Source: Polychytrium aggregatum
Lineage: Eukaryota > Chytridiomycota > Chytridiomycetes > Polychytriales
Reading direction: 5' to 3'
Assembly (NCBI RefSeq): GCF_025602895.1
Contig: NW_026516204.1
Coordinates: forward strand, 1,400,380 to 1,464,379
Length of the DNA stretch: 64,000 bases
Numbering within the stretch: position 1 is the first letter of the stretch; each line of letters starts with the position of its first letter. The notes under the pieces are model-generated. The model worked only from the letters and a program-made list of their open reading frames with translations. It did not search any database and was not told the origin of the DNA. Position numbers and translations under genes: made by a program. This document shows positions 35,024-46,606 of this stretch, piece after piece.

Positions 35024-35693
35024 GGCGGCGACATGCAGCGCGAGGCGATCTGGGAAGATGCGATCTGGGAAGGTGCAAATCGGCGAATCGGGCCATGGAG
35101 AGCCGTGCGCAGCCACGGACACACACAGCGGATTCACACGTGACCGATCTTGCATCTTGCCTTGCGCCTTGCCATGCATCTTGCCTTGCGCCTTGCCATG
35201 CGTTTCGCCTTGCCCGCCCGCATGCCCTTGCTCCTTCGCCGGGCCTTCGCGGGTTTCCTTTTGCCCTCCCCGGGCGGTTCCCACGCTCACTCTCCGCTTC
35301 GCCTCGCGCTCCGCCGACCACCGTCCCTGCGGAACCAAGACGGTGCCTTTGGCTGTCCATGTCTTTGTCTGCCGGCGCAACCAGAGCGCTCGCGCGATCA
35401 TCTTCCATCGCCCGTCTCGGCCGTTTGCCTGTTTCTGTTCCTGTCTTGGTTCCTGCTGGCTGATCGCTGGGCTCGATCAAAGTCTTGGCTCTGCTTCTCG
35501 ATCCGCCACGCGCAAGTCCCACATCATCGAAAGGCCATCGTCTGCGCAAATCGGCTCCGATTCGGCTCCACTTTGTCCAAGATCCACTCGATCGACACCA
35601 ACGATCCGCTCGATCAACACCAACGATCCGCTCGATCGACACCAACGATCCGCTCGATCGACACCAACGATCCAGCGACAGTCTCTTCCAGCC
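35024..35693. promoter_or_regulatory. Divergent intergenic region rich in short tandem repeats
   Basis: This stretch separates the starts of the YebC gene (-) and the F-box/ankyrin-like gene (+). The downstream gene's frame is open through it to 35022, but the residues are low-complexity. Two tandem arrays lie inside: a 24-bp-type repeat at about 35150-35215 (CATCTTGCCTTGCGCCTTGC units) and the 22-bp array at 35585-35672. Confidence 0.5.
35585..35672. repeat. 22-bp tandem repeat, four copies
   Basis: The unit GATCCGCTCGATCGACACCA plus AC is repeated four times with one substitution. The unit length is not a multiple of three, so any reading frame through it cycles through three peptides. It ends about 20 bp before the preferred ATG at 35694, arguing that it is leader or promoter rather than coding. 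Confidence 0.85.
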
Positions 35694-37355
35694 ATGGTCC
35701 CGGTCCAGCCTGCATCGGCATCCAGCAATCCTTTTGCATCCAGCAATCCTTCTGCATCATGCACAATCCCGATCCCAATCCCGATCCCAATCCCGATCCC
35801 AATCCCGATCCCAACCCCGATCCCAAGCTCGATCTCAATCCCGTGTCCGTGTCCGTGCCCGAGCCTCACCTGGCTGCCTCCGGAGCTCTGGGTTCGCATC
35901 CTGCTCCACTGTTCGGATCCATCCCAGTTCGTCCGCGCCAACCGATGGATCTATACCACCTCGAGGTCCCCCTTTGTCCGTGCCCAGTGGCTCATGTCCC
36001 AGTGCGGTCCCTCATCCGTCCTCGATCGGCTCCCGTTCCTGCCGCTCTTCACCTCGATCGGCCCCAGAGCCTTCTGGCCATCTCGGATCCGCCACAGCCG
36101 TCGTTGCCGTGCCGTGCGTCTGTCGCAGATCACCCACGACGGAGAAGACCATAAGCTCAGTGTGGAAGCGGAGGCTCCGTCAGCCCCTCACCCCAGCCGC
36201 CTCGGACGCTTGGTCCTGAACCCGCGCCGACTACAACTGTCGCTCAAGCACCCATGCGAATGCCACCGATATCATGCCGAGCTGCCCGAAAACTACCATT
36301 GCCCGCTTGAGAGCGAGCAGATTCAGTTGTTCAATGCCTTGGCATTCTTGAATATCCCAACAACGTCGATGCGCTGCTTCCTCGAGTACGTCGCCCAGGC
36401 TAATCATCTGCAGCTGCTCTCGATCGTGCTGGGATATGCAAGGCTATCGACCGACGCCGCAGCAAAATCACACGCATCTCCGTCGCTCTCCAGCTCGCCC
36501 ATTCTCGCCGATGCAACTTCCCCGACGGATACCTTCGCCTCCGATGCAAACTCGGTTGCGCCAGACCTGTTCCCGGCCATTCTCAAGACAGCCGCCCACC
36601 GCAACCATCTCTCGCTCATTACCCTGTTGGGGCCCAGGGTACACATCCCAGATGACGTCTTGCCCATCGCCGTCTACAAAGGATACCACCAGATTGTGTC
36701 CGTGCTCTTGTCGCACTCTTCCCTGCGGCCATCTTCGGAGATGATCACCAAGCTGTGTCAGAGCATCGCCATCTCCAGCGTTATCCCGTTCCGCGCCAGC
36801 CTGGCATCTACCCTCGCCGTCCTCATCCCGGTCATACCAGATGACGTCTTCAATGACCTGACCGAGATCCTGCTGATCACCGCTGCCCAGTCCGGCCAGG
36901 TGTGCATTCTGGATCCGATCCTGGCTCGGGGTGCCGATCCCAACCGAGGGGAATCCAAGGCCCTCTTCCACGCCCTGTCGCTGGGGAACTGGCGAATCGT
37001 GGGCCGTCTCCTTTGCGAAGGGGTCGCTCCGGACCCTCCAGCAGGCATACTGACACCCGTTCGGATAGTACTGCTCTGCTTCATCGTCTCGGATCACATC
37101 TTGCTCCTCTATGTTGTCTCGACCTCCTTCCAGAAGCTGAGCAGCCCGCAAGAATCAGCCGAGGACGGCTCGGTTGTCCGCGACGCCTTCACAGCACTGT
37201 TCTTCCTCGTCATCGAGCTCATTCTGCAGTGGATCATGCCCGTCTGGGGGATTGCATACTCGCTAGCGCTGCTGGCTCGGTTCAGGTGGCGGGCCCGCAG
37301 ACGCCGACGCATTGTTAGCGAGCATCCAGAAGCCGCCGCTGTCGAGTCGGTGTGA
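35694..37355 (+). CDS. F-box/ankyrin-like protein with C-terminal membrane helices
   Basis: Single exon of 553 residues from the ATG at 35694. The N-terminus has a Pro-Ile repeat coded by a 12-bp tandem repeat (35769-35824). Then comes an F-box-like helix set, LTWLPPELWVRILLHCSDPS and QFVRANRWIYTTS. The middle has weak ankyrin-like units: FLEYVAQANHLQLLSIVLGY, ILKTAAHRNHLSLITLLG, IAVYKGYHQIVSVLLSH, ITAAQSGQVCILDPILARGA and ALSLGNWRIVGRLLCEG. The end has two or three hydrophobic helices (ILLCFIVSDHILLLYVVST; ALFFLVIELILQWIMPVWGI) and a basic tail. The product may recruit a membrane-bound target to an SCF ligase, but the F-box call is moderate. The truncated gene at the right edge (63261-64000) looks like a distant relative with similar ankyrin-like units. 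Confidence 0.7.
   Translation: MVPVQPASASSNPFASSNPSASCTIPIPIPIPIPIPIPIPTPIPSSISIPCPCPCPSLTWLPPELWVRILLHCSDPSQFVRANRWIYTTSRSPFVRAQWLMSQCGPSSVLDRLPFLPLFTSIGPRAFWPSRIRHSRRCRAVRLSQITHDGEDHKLSVEAEAPSAPHPSRLGRLVLNPRRLQLSLKHPCECHRYHAELPENYHCPLESEQIQLFNALAFLNIPTTSMRCFLEYVAQANHLQLLSIVLGYARLSTDAAAKSHASPSLSSSPILADATSPTDTFASDANSVAPDLFPAILKTAAHRNHLSLITLLGPRVHIPDDVLPIAVYKGYHQIVSVLLSHSSLRPSSEMITKLCQSIAISSVIPFRASLASTLAVLIPVIPDDVFNDLTEILLITAAQSGQVCILDPILARGADPNRGESKALFHALSLGNWRIVGRLLCEGVAPDPPAGILTPVRIVLLCFIVSDHILLLYVVSTSFQKLSSPQESAEDGSVVRDAFTALFFLVIELILQWIMPVWGIAYSLALLARFRWRARRRRRIVSEHPEAAAVESV
35769..35824. repeat. 12-bp tandem repeat coding Pro-Ile dipeptides
   Basis: CCGATCCCAATC-type units repeat in frame near the N-terminus of the F-box/ankyrin-like protein, giving an alternating Pro-Ile tract. 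Length change here would stay in frame. Confidence 0.85.
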
Positions 37356-37837
37356 GACGCTCGGTGCTTTGAATCGACATGCTTGCATGGCTGCATCCAC
37401 ATCGACATAGTTGTCGTCCGCAATGGGCAAAGCGCCCACACAAGCGAACAAGCTGTTTGCTTGTACCTCTGGCCATATTGTTTTTTTTTTTTTTTTTTTT
37501 TGAATCCTGAAGCCTGAATACATATTTACTCATAGAGTGTGCCCACAAGCACCGCCATTTATCGCTGGATCGTTTCCATGTTGGCTTCAACATTGCCTTA
37601 AGGCGATGATCGACCGCCACTCGCAATGATGGCTCTTGCTTGGGCGTCGCGGTTCGCATGATGGCGATACATGAAGACGATACGAGGTCACTGGGTTGTC
37701 AGAGCAGTTGCGTCATGTATTGATGCAACATTGCAAGCATTGAGACCGCCAAGGCACTCATGAATCAGATAGTCTCTCTCGTCCATGCAACCAACTACAC
37801 TGCTTTCGTGCATGCGCAACAGGCTGTGCCTCCACGA
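37356..37837. other. Intergenic between convergent genes, with poly(T) run
   Basis: The 3' ends of the F-box/ankyrin-like gene (+) and the RhoGEF gene (-) face each other here. A run of about 20 T lies at 37482-37501. No gene is seen. The run could be a remnant poly(A) tail of a retroposed sequence on -, but no retroelement sequence adjoins it. Confidence 0.5.
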
Positions 37838-40800
37838 TCATGGCATTCGGCTTTGTGGGCCGTGGTTGCCAACCGTATTCTTGAACACAGTCTCGAAGGT
37901 GCCGATGCGCTGGCGCACCGATGGCAGTGGTTTCTGCGACACTCGTGCATCCGCTTCATCGGCCGCATCCGAGTTCGTGGCTGGGCCGACAGGCCCTCGG
38001 CTGTCAGTCGTCCCTTCGGAATCTGCCGGCGTCCTGTCAAGCATGTCTGGCTTGGACGCACTTATCAGCGAGCCCTGGGACGTCAGAGAGGGCAGAGAAT
38101 CCTTGGTGGGTCTGCCTTGATGCTGCTGCGGGGCTGGTCGGCCCGGTAGACCTGGTGGACCTGGTAGACCTGGTGGACCTCGAACTGAGGGTGTCTTTTG
38201 GAGCGAGGAGGTGCTCGTGGCCTCCTGCAACTCGCCACGAGGGAGCTCGGACGACGTTGCCGGCGGCTTGGATGCTGTGCCGACATTGGTTCGGACATGA
38301 GGGGCTTTGCTATCCACCGACTCGGAAGCTGGAAGTACAGGCTTGGGTGCGATTGGCTTGAGCTTTGGAATGACCAGCGGGCCCTCAGACGACGGTACTA
38401 GGATCTGCGGAGCATACGCCGGACGCTCACGTAGCCCTGGCTTGGACTGCAGGGAGTGGGTGGCAGAAACCGCTCCGGCAGGACCAGGGAGGGCATCCGA
38501 CATCGACATTTTGCCGTCCTTTGACTCCCGCCGAGTCGACCCCGAGGGATGCCCGCCGGCCAGGACAGGAATGCCGGATCCCTTGCGGGTGAGTACTCTG
38601 TCCCTGACGATACCATCGTTGCTTGCGCCGGCAGGCTCGGGCTCGTCCAGTCCCGGTGACGGTGACGGTGCTGGTGCTGATGAAGTCTTGCTCTGCGGCC
38701 CACTGGACTCGGCCAGACCGCTGCCACGACTCGATGTCAGGTCCTCTTGCGTCCTCGTCGTCGGGGAGACGACCTCGGCATCCGAGTTGAGAGAGTCGTC
38801 GCTCTTGCGTCCGGCCCCACCGCGGACGGGCGGGCGCACCTTCTTGAACTTTGGCGAGTTGACCAGAACGGCCTCTTTGCCGGACTCTGCCGCGCGGTTC
38901 TTTGGCAGAAGCGGCGGCGACGGGGAGATGCCATGCGCGCTTTCCTTCTGCTTGACTTCTGGGGGTGCCTGGATGCCTGATTTCGGTTCGGACTTGGGCT
39001 CGGACTGAGTCTCGGGCTTGGAAGCCAATCTCGGCTCGGCTCGTGTGGCAGGATTGACTTCGGTACCCGAATCGAGTTTGTGGCGGTTGATGATGGGGAT
39101 GCGAGAGGGAATCTCGGTGGGGATGGTGTGTCCTGGTGTCTGTGGCGAGGCGGCACTCGCAGGCGGCCTCCATTTCATTCCCTCGGACGACCTCGGCGAG
39201 GTTGCCTGTGCTGATGGTCGCATTGCTTTGGGCTGCGGGATCTTTGAGTCATGGCTGTTTTTGCGGCTCGGCACACTTGCCCGTGGCGGCTGGGAGGCTG
39301 CCGGATTCGATTCTGTCTCGGCGGCAGCGTGCTCTGGAGCAGGGGCCGCGTGAAAGAGCGGGTCCGCCTCGGTGATTCGATCTGGAACATGCACATCCCG
39401 ACTGCCAGTGTCGATCTTGAGATCTGTGGCTTGGCAGCCTTCAGATCCACGCCGATTGGCTGTGACAAATGGTCGCGGTTAAGATGGCAGAGTCAGAGTC
39501 ATAGACAGCCAGAGGCACAAAGCCGCGGAACATCGTGCGAACGCCCGCATGTGTCTTTGCACCTCTGTATCGCTGGCACCTCGAGCACCGACTGGGATTC
39601 GAAGGATAGAGGGTTTCCATCCAGCGTTTCTAGTGGGCGCCCTGATTCCTATCGTCCAGCCGCACTTACACGTTGCGATGCTCCCTGTAGACCTTCCGAT
39701 ACTGCGGTTATCTCCGGCGTCGGGCTTGGCATTGGTGGTGTTGAGGAACTCGATCAGGCTGCAACTCGACGCCGACTTTGCGAACGCCGACCGAACTCGC
39801 TTCTTCTTGATGACATCTTCGCCTTTGCTGTCGCGATCTTGAGTCGATTCGCTGGGCTCTACGAAAGCAAGAGGAGCACAGCCGAGCCCTTGTTAGGAGC
39901 TCATGCCAGCGATGGTGTTTCGTGTGCGAACCAGTATGAAGAGAGACAGACAGACAGACAGAGATGCATGGTGCCCACCGCTTCCAAGTGAGCTCAGCGA
40001 GCTCGATGACTGCGTCTTGATGCTCGAGAGCCGATTGACAGCATGCGGGGCAAGCTTCTCGGTCAGCGCTCGTGAGGCAGGTCCGACAGAGTTTGTCCTG
40101 GGCTTGGGGACATCCGGGCTCGCAGGAGAGGGTGCATGGGCCGCCATCGGTATCTCTACATGCGGATGCTCGTCGACGGGCTTGATGCGCTCGAGCGAAT
40201 CCTTGATGACCTCGTTTATCCGCTGGACCCAAGCATCTCGCTCCTTTGCAGTTGCACACGACATGCGATAGGTCTTTTCCTTGACGCAGAGATCGAAGCA
40301 GAGCGACTTTTCTGCGGGTGGGCGAGTGGTGGTGAAGGCAGTGCGGGATTGGGTATCAGAATGCAGATCCAACAGGCTTCGGTGCTCTGAATCGGCACCC
40401 CCCCCCAGCACCACATATCGACTTGGTGCGGGATGCATTGGTGACATTCAGGTTTGCGGCGCACGGCTGGGCCAGAGAAGGATGGCTTACTATCGGATTC
40501 CGACTCGCTCGTGTCCAAACAAAGATCGGCAACCTTCAGGATCTTGGAGACCTGCGCTTTACTGCCCATGAACATGGGAGGGCGAGCCAGCACAAGACAG
40601 TCGCTGAAGAGAACGCCCCACCTGGAGCTTGCAGAGGAGCCAATTAGGCCCTTTGTGTTTTTGGTGAGGTTCCCTTCGTGCACAAAGTATCGAGAGGGCT
40701 CGTGGTTCATGTGAAGTTTCTGACCGCAGAAGGGAGGCGAGCACAGAGGTTGCAAAAGTAGCGATGATGGCATGGATAGTGTTAGTGCTTGTTGCCTGGT

Positions 40801-43216
40801 GGGCGGTGATCTGGGCAATGATCAGATCGTGATCTGAGTGGTGGCCTGGCTGCTGTTTAAAACGATCCCACGATTCTAGCGAGTGTATAGTCAACTAGTT
40901 TGTTCTCAAGCCTCGCACACAGATCAAGCTGTACGACGAATCGCATGAATAGATCCATCAGTCCGTCGTGGTCACCACAGAGGCAGGGGGGGGAGGAGAG
41001 GAGAACAAAGTGCCTGTACCTCTGGGAACTCAAGTTTGGCCAAAGTCGCAATCATCTTTTGCTGATTCTCGACAAACCGACGCCGCTCGTTGACGACATC
41101 GACGACTTTGTTGATTGTGTCGTACGCGCGCTTGAGGTCCGCAAAGTCTGCGTGAGACTCGGAGGTGTGTTTCAGCAGCTCCTAGAGTGCGGCAGAGAGC
41201 AGCAGATACAACGAGTAGGGGGGGGGGAGGAATCGAGTTAGATATGAATAGCGACGAGAATACAGGGAATGCCCTGACTTGGCTGGTGTGGCCTGCGGAC
41301 CAGCTCGACTAGGGATCAATGAATGAATGAATGAATGAATGAAACGTATGCCACAGAGGCCGAGCCTGCAACCCACCTTCATCAGCAGGGGATATTTGCA
41401 GATACGCTGCACAGGCTTGAGCAGAAACGAGCCGAGATCCAGCCCCCGACATTCTGGCCGCAACAGACAGTACTGGCACAAGGCAAAATGCACATGTGAG
41501 ATATACACATAGACGAGGCGTATCCTTATAGCGAGTATATAGAGAGGAGGCATGCGCACAGAGAGGATGCATCCACATCGATGCGATAGCTCCCTCTGAC
41601 GAGTGCGCCTGGGGAAGACAACGATGATAGAGCTCTGACGATGGCAAGGGAGCTCTGCGACAGACCTGCAAGAAGAGCGAAAGATCCTCGTTGTTCTTGG
41701 ATGCCTTCAAAAACGACATGGCCTCTGGCTGGTTCCCGCAGTAGAGGGTGTATATTTTGAAGTACTGGGCCTGGGAGTGAATGAATCGGAGATGAGAGTC
41801 AGAGGCGGTGCTGTGAATGAGGGCAGGGGGCGAGCAATGGTACTTACGACTTGCATAAAGATATCTCCAACACGAGTTATGACCCCAAACTCTTCACGTC
41901 GACGGCTCTCGAAGCTCGAGAGTAGCTCTTCGTTGATGGGTACAAGCTGCTCGATGTTTCCGAACAGCAGGGCCGTCGCCTTGGCAGGCAGCACAGACTT
42001 TTCTCTGATTTTGGCAAGGAAGAGCTAGTGATGCATTGAAGATTGGCGTCAGAGAGCCATATCGTCGCCATGTCCACGAGCAGAGCCTTGGAGCTGGGGC
42101 CAGAATGGAACGAGGGGGGCTGTTCGAGCGATAAGCCCGGTCGACTCCCCGCAGCAGCGAGGTGCCAACCCAGAGACCTACTTTAATGATGATGTTGAGG
42201 TCCCGCAGATACTCGCGCTCGGTCACGATGAGCTCGTAGATGACCTCCTGCCTCTTGATCTCCTCTTTCGGGAGCTTCTCGAGAGATAGAGTGTAGTGGG
42301 CACTTCCGTCGGGAAGCTCGTCACGCACGCCCGGCCGAGCGGCCATGGCCAAGGCAATATCGACGTCCTGATCGGTGAGGACATTCCATTTCAGCTGAGA
42401 GAGCACGCCGCCCATGCCGCTGCCACCGCCGCCGCTGCTGCTGCTGACCAGCGGTGTCTTTGGAGACTTGGAAGGGTTGTTGAGATTGGTATAGATGGAA
42501 GTGTGCTTGGTCTTGCCGGCGGTGTCGCCGTGGGAAGCAGCCCGACGGCGGATCTGGTCGTCGCCACCACCGCTGCTCTCGGCTCCAGAATCTTCGCCAC
42601 GGCGATACTTGACGAACCAGCTCCGGAGCTGCTTGTCGTCGGATACCTTGTCGTCGTCTTCGAGCTCCTCATCGGGCTCGGGAACGGCCCCGTCGGTGTC
42701 TTTGGGCTTGGGTTTGCTGGCGCCAGAGGAGTCGGGTTGGCTGCTGCCAGGGACGGGATTCAGAGACTTGGCGGCTCTGTGTGCCGATTTGCGGGGCGTT
42801 GGGCCGTCTTGACTGGTGTAAATGTAGTTGCCACCGCTCGACTCTGCTCGAGAAGCGAGAGAGAATGGGGATCAAAATGATCAGCAGCACATTCACAGAG
42901 AGCCCGCCATGGATCGACGGCGATTGTGGCTTCGAGCAACGGAGGATCGCAGTGTTGGACCAGCGAATCCACACCACCCGAGCGGTCTGCGACGATCCAT
43001 ACCTCCGAGACCCGAGCCGGGGGTGTTGGAGGCCTGGCGGAGTATGGACTGAGTCGAGAGGGTCTTTTCTGTCCTCCGGTACCGGTTCTCGAAAAACTGC
43101 TTTGCGGCCTCGGATCGGTCGTGCTCGGTGCTGCTGTCGAAGGACTGGGCCGAGGACGAGGCCGTGAGACTCTGGGGCGGGGCAAGCTCGGATGGCGGCT
43201 GGGCTGAGGCCGACAT
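37838..43216 (-). CDS. Rho guanine nucleotide exchange factor (DH-PH)
   Basis: Activates a Rho/Cdc42-type GTPase. About eleven exons. The start is MSASAQPPSE at 43216; an earlier start is possible. The N-terminal part is Ser-rich and disordered. The DH domain runs through KEEIKRQEVIYELIVTEREY (CR1, 42.2 kb), ALLFGNIEQLVPINEELLSS (41.95 kb), AQYFKIYTLYCGNQPEAMSF (41.75 kb), GSFLLKPVQRICKYPLLMK (CR3, 41.4 kb) and FADLKRAYDTINKVVDVVNE (41.1 kb). A split PH domain follows: RYFVHEGNLTKNTKG, WGVLFSDCLVLARP, then LCVKEKTYRMSCATAKERDAWVQRI (40.2 kb). The last exon (37838-39394) is a long Pro/Ser/Lys-rich tail with PGLPGPPGLPGRP, probably disordered and phosphorylated. The CR3 motif is complete, so activity is expected. 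Introns carry GAAT and ACAG microsatellites near 41325 and 39949. Confidence 0.9.
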
Positions 43217-44071
43217 GGATCTTTGAAGACGGGCGGCGGTGCCGACAGATGTGTTACGGGAAAGGCAAGGCCGGCAAAGGCGACGAGTTCGGTAGGAACG
43301 GACCAGGTCAAGCTGGATGATGCTGTCGAGACACCCGGCTCGGAAGCACGGCGCTGCAACGGATTGCGGTCGGGGGAGGAGACCGGGCCGATCAGACGAC
43401 GGCAGCCGACGACAGAAGCGTCGACATCCTGTTCTTCCAAGCAAGAGACAGTGATTGGCCGGCTCGCAGTCGATGCGTTCACACACCGCAACAGCTGCAG
43501 AGCGAGGTGCAAGGCATTGAGGAAGGCTGGGGGCTGCGAACCACATTCATACTCTGTCCGGAATGTCCATGCACAACCCCGCCTGCAGTCGGGATGGGGC
43601 TGTGTGCATCAACAATCGTCACCCAGTTCATGCGAATGTTGGGTCAAGCGGATGATCTATGCTGGAGAAATGTATTGTTGCTCGAGCACGAATTGATTGA
43701 AGATACAGGCGTCATCGGGAGGTCATCTCACAAACAGGGATCGTTGAGCATGATTCGTCAAAAATGATACCAAAAAGAGCAAACGTCGATGATGGAAATT
43801 GAATAGATGGGAAGGTGCAGCCAACACATAATACTTGCGACGCCTGTATCCCTGGCTACAGATGCAAAAGTTGCCGACATTGTGTCGGGAGAGTATCCAG
43901 GGCAGTGGCTGGAGTGGAGCTCGTCGATGGCTCGGGACCCCGGCTTGCTCGGCTCCGAGTGATGGCACTCAGAGCACTACTCATTGGGCGCGGGAGCGGC
44001 ATATCCTTGCGAACCGTGTGCGAAAGCACCACAGGTCGTGCCTTGGCAGATGAGTGGCCTGGCGGGCTTGA
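43217..44071. other. Intergenic, no gene seen
   Basis: This is upstream of the RhoGEF start (-) and downstream of the F-box/LRR stop (-). Open frames of up to about 157 codons occur on +, but they lack domain resemblance and mirror GC-rich composition. Treated as RhoGEF promoter and 5' UTR. Confidence 0.5.
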
Positions 44072-45505
44072 TTATATGTACTCAACAGCGACTCGGGAGA
44101 GTGAGCCGTTGCGGAGGCTTGACAAGTTGGGACGAGTGCCCATGCGTCCCTTCACAACGATGGTCTCGAGAGCCGGGCACTTGCTCAAGATGCCCAGCGC
44201 ATTCTCGACCGTGTGCGCTTTAGCATCGACTGTGATCGTCCTGAGAGCTCGGAAGCAGCAGGTAGGTGGCTCGGGGGCTTGGGGCCAGCTGATTTGAGGA
44301 CAGTCGGCTATGTTGAGAGTGCACAAGTTGCGCACTTGAGCGAGGGCCAGGAGGCTGCGATTCGTCAGGTTGGGGCATCGCGCCATACTGATGCCTCTGA
44401 TATGGTCGTGGGCAGTCCAAACGGCCGCCGCCGTATCGGTGAGGTGTGCAATGCCGTCCATATCGATTGTTTCCAGGGAGCGGAGAGTCTGGGCAGCATA
44501 GCTGATGCCAGCGTCCGTAATAAGCCGGCAGTGAGAAAGCGACAGGTGTCGGAGCCTTTGGCAGCCCCGGCCAATATGGAGCAGCGTGTCATCGCATAGC
44601 TGGGAGCAAAAGTCCAGCGAGAGCCTCTGCAGCCCGGAGCAGAGGACAATGTCTCGCAGCGAGCACCACGTTAGCTGAGCGTTCCAGCGGAGATCGAGGT
44701 CGGTGATGGTCGGGTTCATCCGGAGCAGCGAGGTCAGTGCCTCGTCCGGAAGCATCCCCTGGTTGGTGATGATCTCTTGGCGGGTCAGGGCAAGCCTCTG
44801 GAGGGCGCGCGGTTGGGTGTCGGTCGAGTGGCTTGGGGGCATGGGCGGATGCATAAGCCAGGCGATGGACGAATACGGCGAGTGGTGAATGACAACATCG
44901 AGGTCTTGCATCTTGGGAGTCATGAGCGCAGGCAGATCACAGAGCGGAACGGCGCAGCTGGCCGAGAGAATCAGACGCGAGAGGTCCCTTAGCGAACGAA
45001 CCAGCATTATGGGGAGGCTGGACGATATTCCGACGCATCCTTGGAGATCGACCGAGGTCAGCGAAGGAAACAGCAGCGGGAGATGCTGCAGAGACCTGCC
45101 AGTGATTCCACGGCAACCCTTGAAGCTCACATGGCGGACGTTGAGGGACGGTGAGTCCGAACGCCGCAGCGCGGCGAAGAGGGTTGCCAGATCCTTGTCC
45201 CTGAGCCACGAGGGCTGGCCCGGGGGAACCGCGAAGGAGAGGGAAGAAAGGAACGCAGATCGCAGCGGATGTTGGCGCAAGACAATCACGAAGGCGCACA
45301 GGGCTTGCGGCGAGGCCAGGAGAGGGTGGCGATAGAGGACAGGAAGGGCCGCAGCATACCATCTCCGCGAGACCAGGAGGCAGCCCATCAGATCTGCCCC
45401 GGTGGCGACGCGGGTAAGGATGAGCTGCAGAACATCGTCAAAGTCGAAAGCGGCTATTGGATACGGGGCAGAACAGAGCGGCAGAGAGGATTCCTCGGTA
45501 CTCAT
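44072..45505 (-). CDS. F-box / leucine-rich repeat protein
   Basis: Single exon, 477 residues. An F-box-like helix set lies at about 18-62 (FDFDDVLQLILTRVATGADL, CLLVSRRWYAAALPVLYRHP). About twelve cysteine-type LRRs follow: VRHVSFKGCRGITGRSLQHL, LTSVDLQGCVGIS, TDLDLRWNAQLTWCSLRDI, RLSLDFCSQLCDDTLLHIG, HLSLSHCRLITDAGISYAA, ISMARCPNLTNRSLLAL and TLNIADCPQIS. This is the layout of SCF substrate receptors such as GRR1/AMN1-type proteins, where the LRR horseshoe binds the substrate and the F-box binds Skp1. The substrate is unknown. No intron or frame problem is seen. Confidence 0.88.
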   Translation of the reverse strand: MSTEESSLPLCSAPYPIAAFDFDDVLQLILTRVATGADLMGCLLVSRRWYAAALPVLYRHPLLASPQALCAFVIVLRQHPLRSAFLSSLSFAVPPGQPSWLRDKDLATLFAALRRSDSPSLNVRHVSFKGCRGITGRSLQHLPLLFPSLTSVDLQGCVGISSSLPIMLVRSLRDLSRLILSASCAVPLCDLPALMTPKMQDLDVVIHHSPYSSIAWLMHPPMPPSHSTDTQPRALQRLALTRQEIITNQGMLPDEALTSLLRMNPTITDLDLRWNAQLTWCSLRDIVLCSGLQRLSLDFCSQLCDDTLLHIGRGCQRLRHLSLSHCRLITDAGISYAAQTLRSLETIDMDGIAHLTDTAAAVWTAHDHIRGISMARCPNLTNRSLLALAQVRNLCTLNIADCPQISWPQAPEPPTCCFRALRTITVDAKAHTVENALGILSKCPALETIVVKGRMGTRPNLSSLRNGSLSRVAVEYI

Positions 45506-46606
45506 ACAGATGATGCGGATGAAACGGGGGGGGGCTGTATCGACCTTGGGAGAAGAGCAAAAGGATGGAATAGCAAAAAGGATGGAATAGAGGACACAAA
45601 CAGAGGGTGCGCAGGCAGAAGAAGGATATGAGTCCGAGGGAGGAGATGGAACGGGGCGAGCAGTGGGATTCTCAGGAACGAGGCTTGGCCGGATCAGTTA
45701 ATGAGCAGATATTCGGGGCGAAACAAGATGGGATAAAAAGAGGTCGAAGGTGTGCAGGAAGAATGATCCTAACGGCAGTGCAGGTGGGTTTGCCATTCAC
45801 AGCGATGGTTCGACAGTGCGGGAGGAGTGCGAGAGAGCAAGAGAGGAAGGCGCGGCCAAGGACGGAAGCGATGGGCGGAGAATGGATTGACAAATGTGAT
45901 TGTGCAGGGGAAGCTGAGATGGAGAATGTCGCGGCTGGTGCGTTGGACGGTGATCGCGTTGATGTCCTGGTTGATGTCCTGGTTGATGTCCTGGTTGATG
46001 ATCTGGGTGAGGCGAGATGGATGGATGGATGGATGGATGGATGGATGGATGGATGGATGGATGGATGGAATGGACGAGCAGGGGCAACGAAGGCGGAAAA
46101 CGATGGCGGAGCAGAGAGCCTGGCTGGATCCGGACACGGCGGATGGATCCGGATGAGGCGGTGGCTGGATCCGGCCGGTGCGACCCGGTGCGACCCAGTG
46201 TGACACAGATGACAAGGCGCAAGCAGCGCCCTGCCACGCACGCGCGCACAGCCGCGCTGAGCCTGACTGTCCATGGCCAGCCACAGCCGCAGCAGCACAC
46301 AGCCACAGCAGCAGCACACAGAAACAATGTGCACTTTGGCGAGCCAATCGCGGCCGTCCGCGGCCATCATGGGGTTGCTCGTGCTGAGCCAGTCGGTCAC
46401 TCTTTTTGTTGGTTGGGTTGTCCAGAGTGGGTCTCGTCCAATTGGCGTCTTATTCAAAAGCCAAAACGCATCCATGGCCAGACCCAATCCCACTCAAGAG
46501 TCGCTCCTCCTCGACGCAAACCACCTCGTCTCCTGTCGCCCATCTCCAAAACATCCCGGCGCCGAGCGTTCTTGACCATCTATCTGGTCCTGCCCGCACC
46601 GCAACG
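45506..46606. other. Divergent intergenic region with two tandem arrays
   Basis: This region lies between the divergent starts of the F-box/LRR gene (-) and the S28 peptidase gene (+). It contains a 15-bp repeat (GATGTCCTGGTTGAT, about three copies, 45961-46003) and a GGAT tetranucleotide tract (about 46016-46067). Long frames through the GGAT tract (MDGW repeats) are repeat artefacts. Confidence 0.6.
46016..46067. repeat. (GGAT)n microsatellite
   Basis: About thirteen uninterrupted GGAT units lie in the intergenic region upstream of the S28 peptidase gene. A three-copy 15-bp repeat ends just before it. Confidence 0.95.

Noticed and set aside
35585-35672. CRISPR-like or centromere-like array
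   Set aside because: The copies are directly adjacent without spacers and only four in number, in a eukaryotic promoter region.
37482-37501. Retroposed gene marked by the poly(T) run
   Set aside because: No retroelement or processed-gene sequence is found next to the run on either side.
42391-42880. Open frames on + opposite the RhoGEF N-terminal exon
   Set aside because: They are shadows of the Ser/Gly-rich coding exon, which joins cleanly to the DH domain on -.
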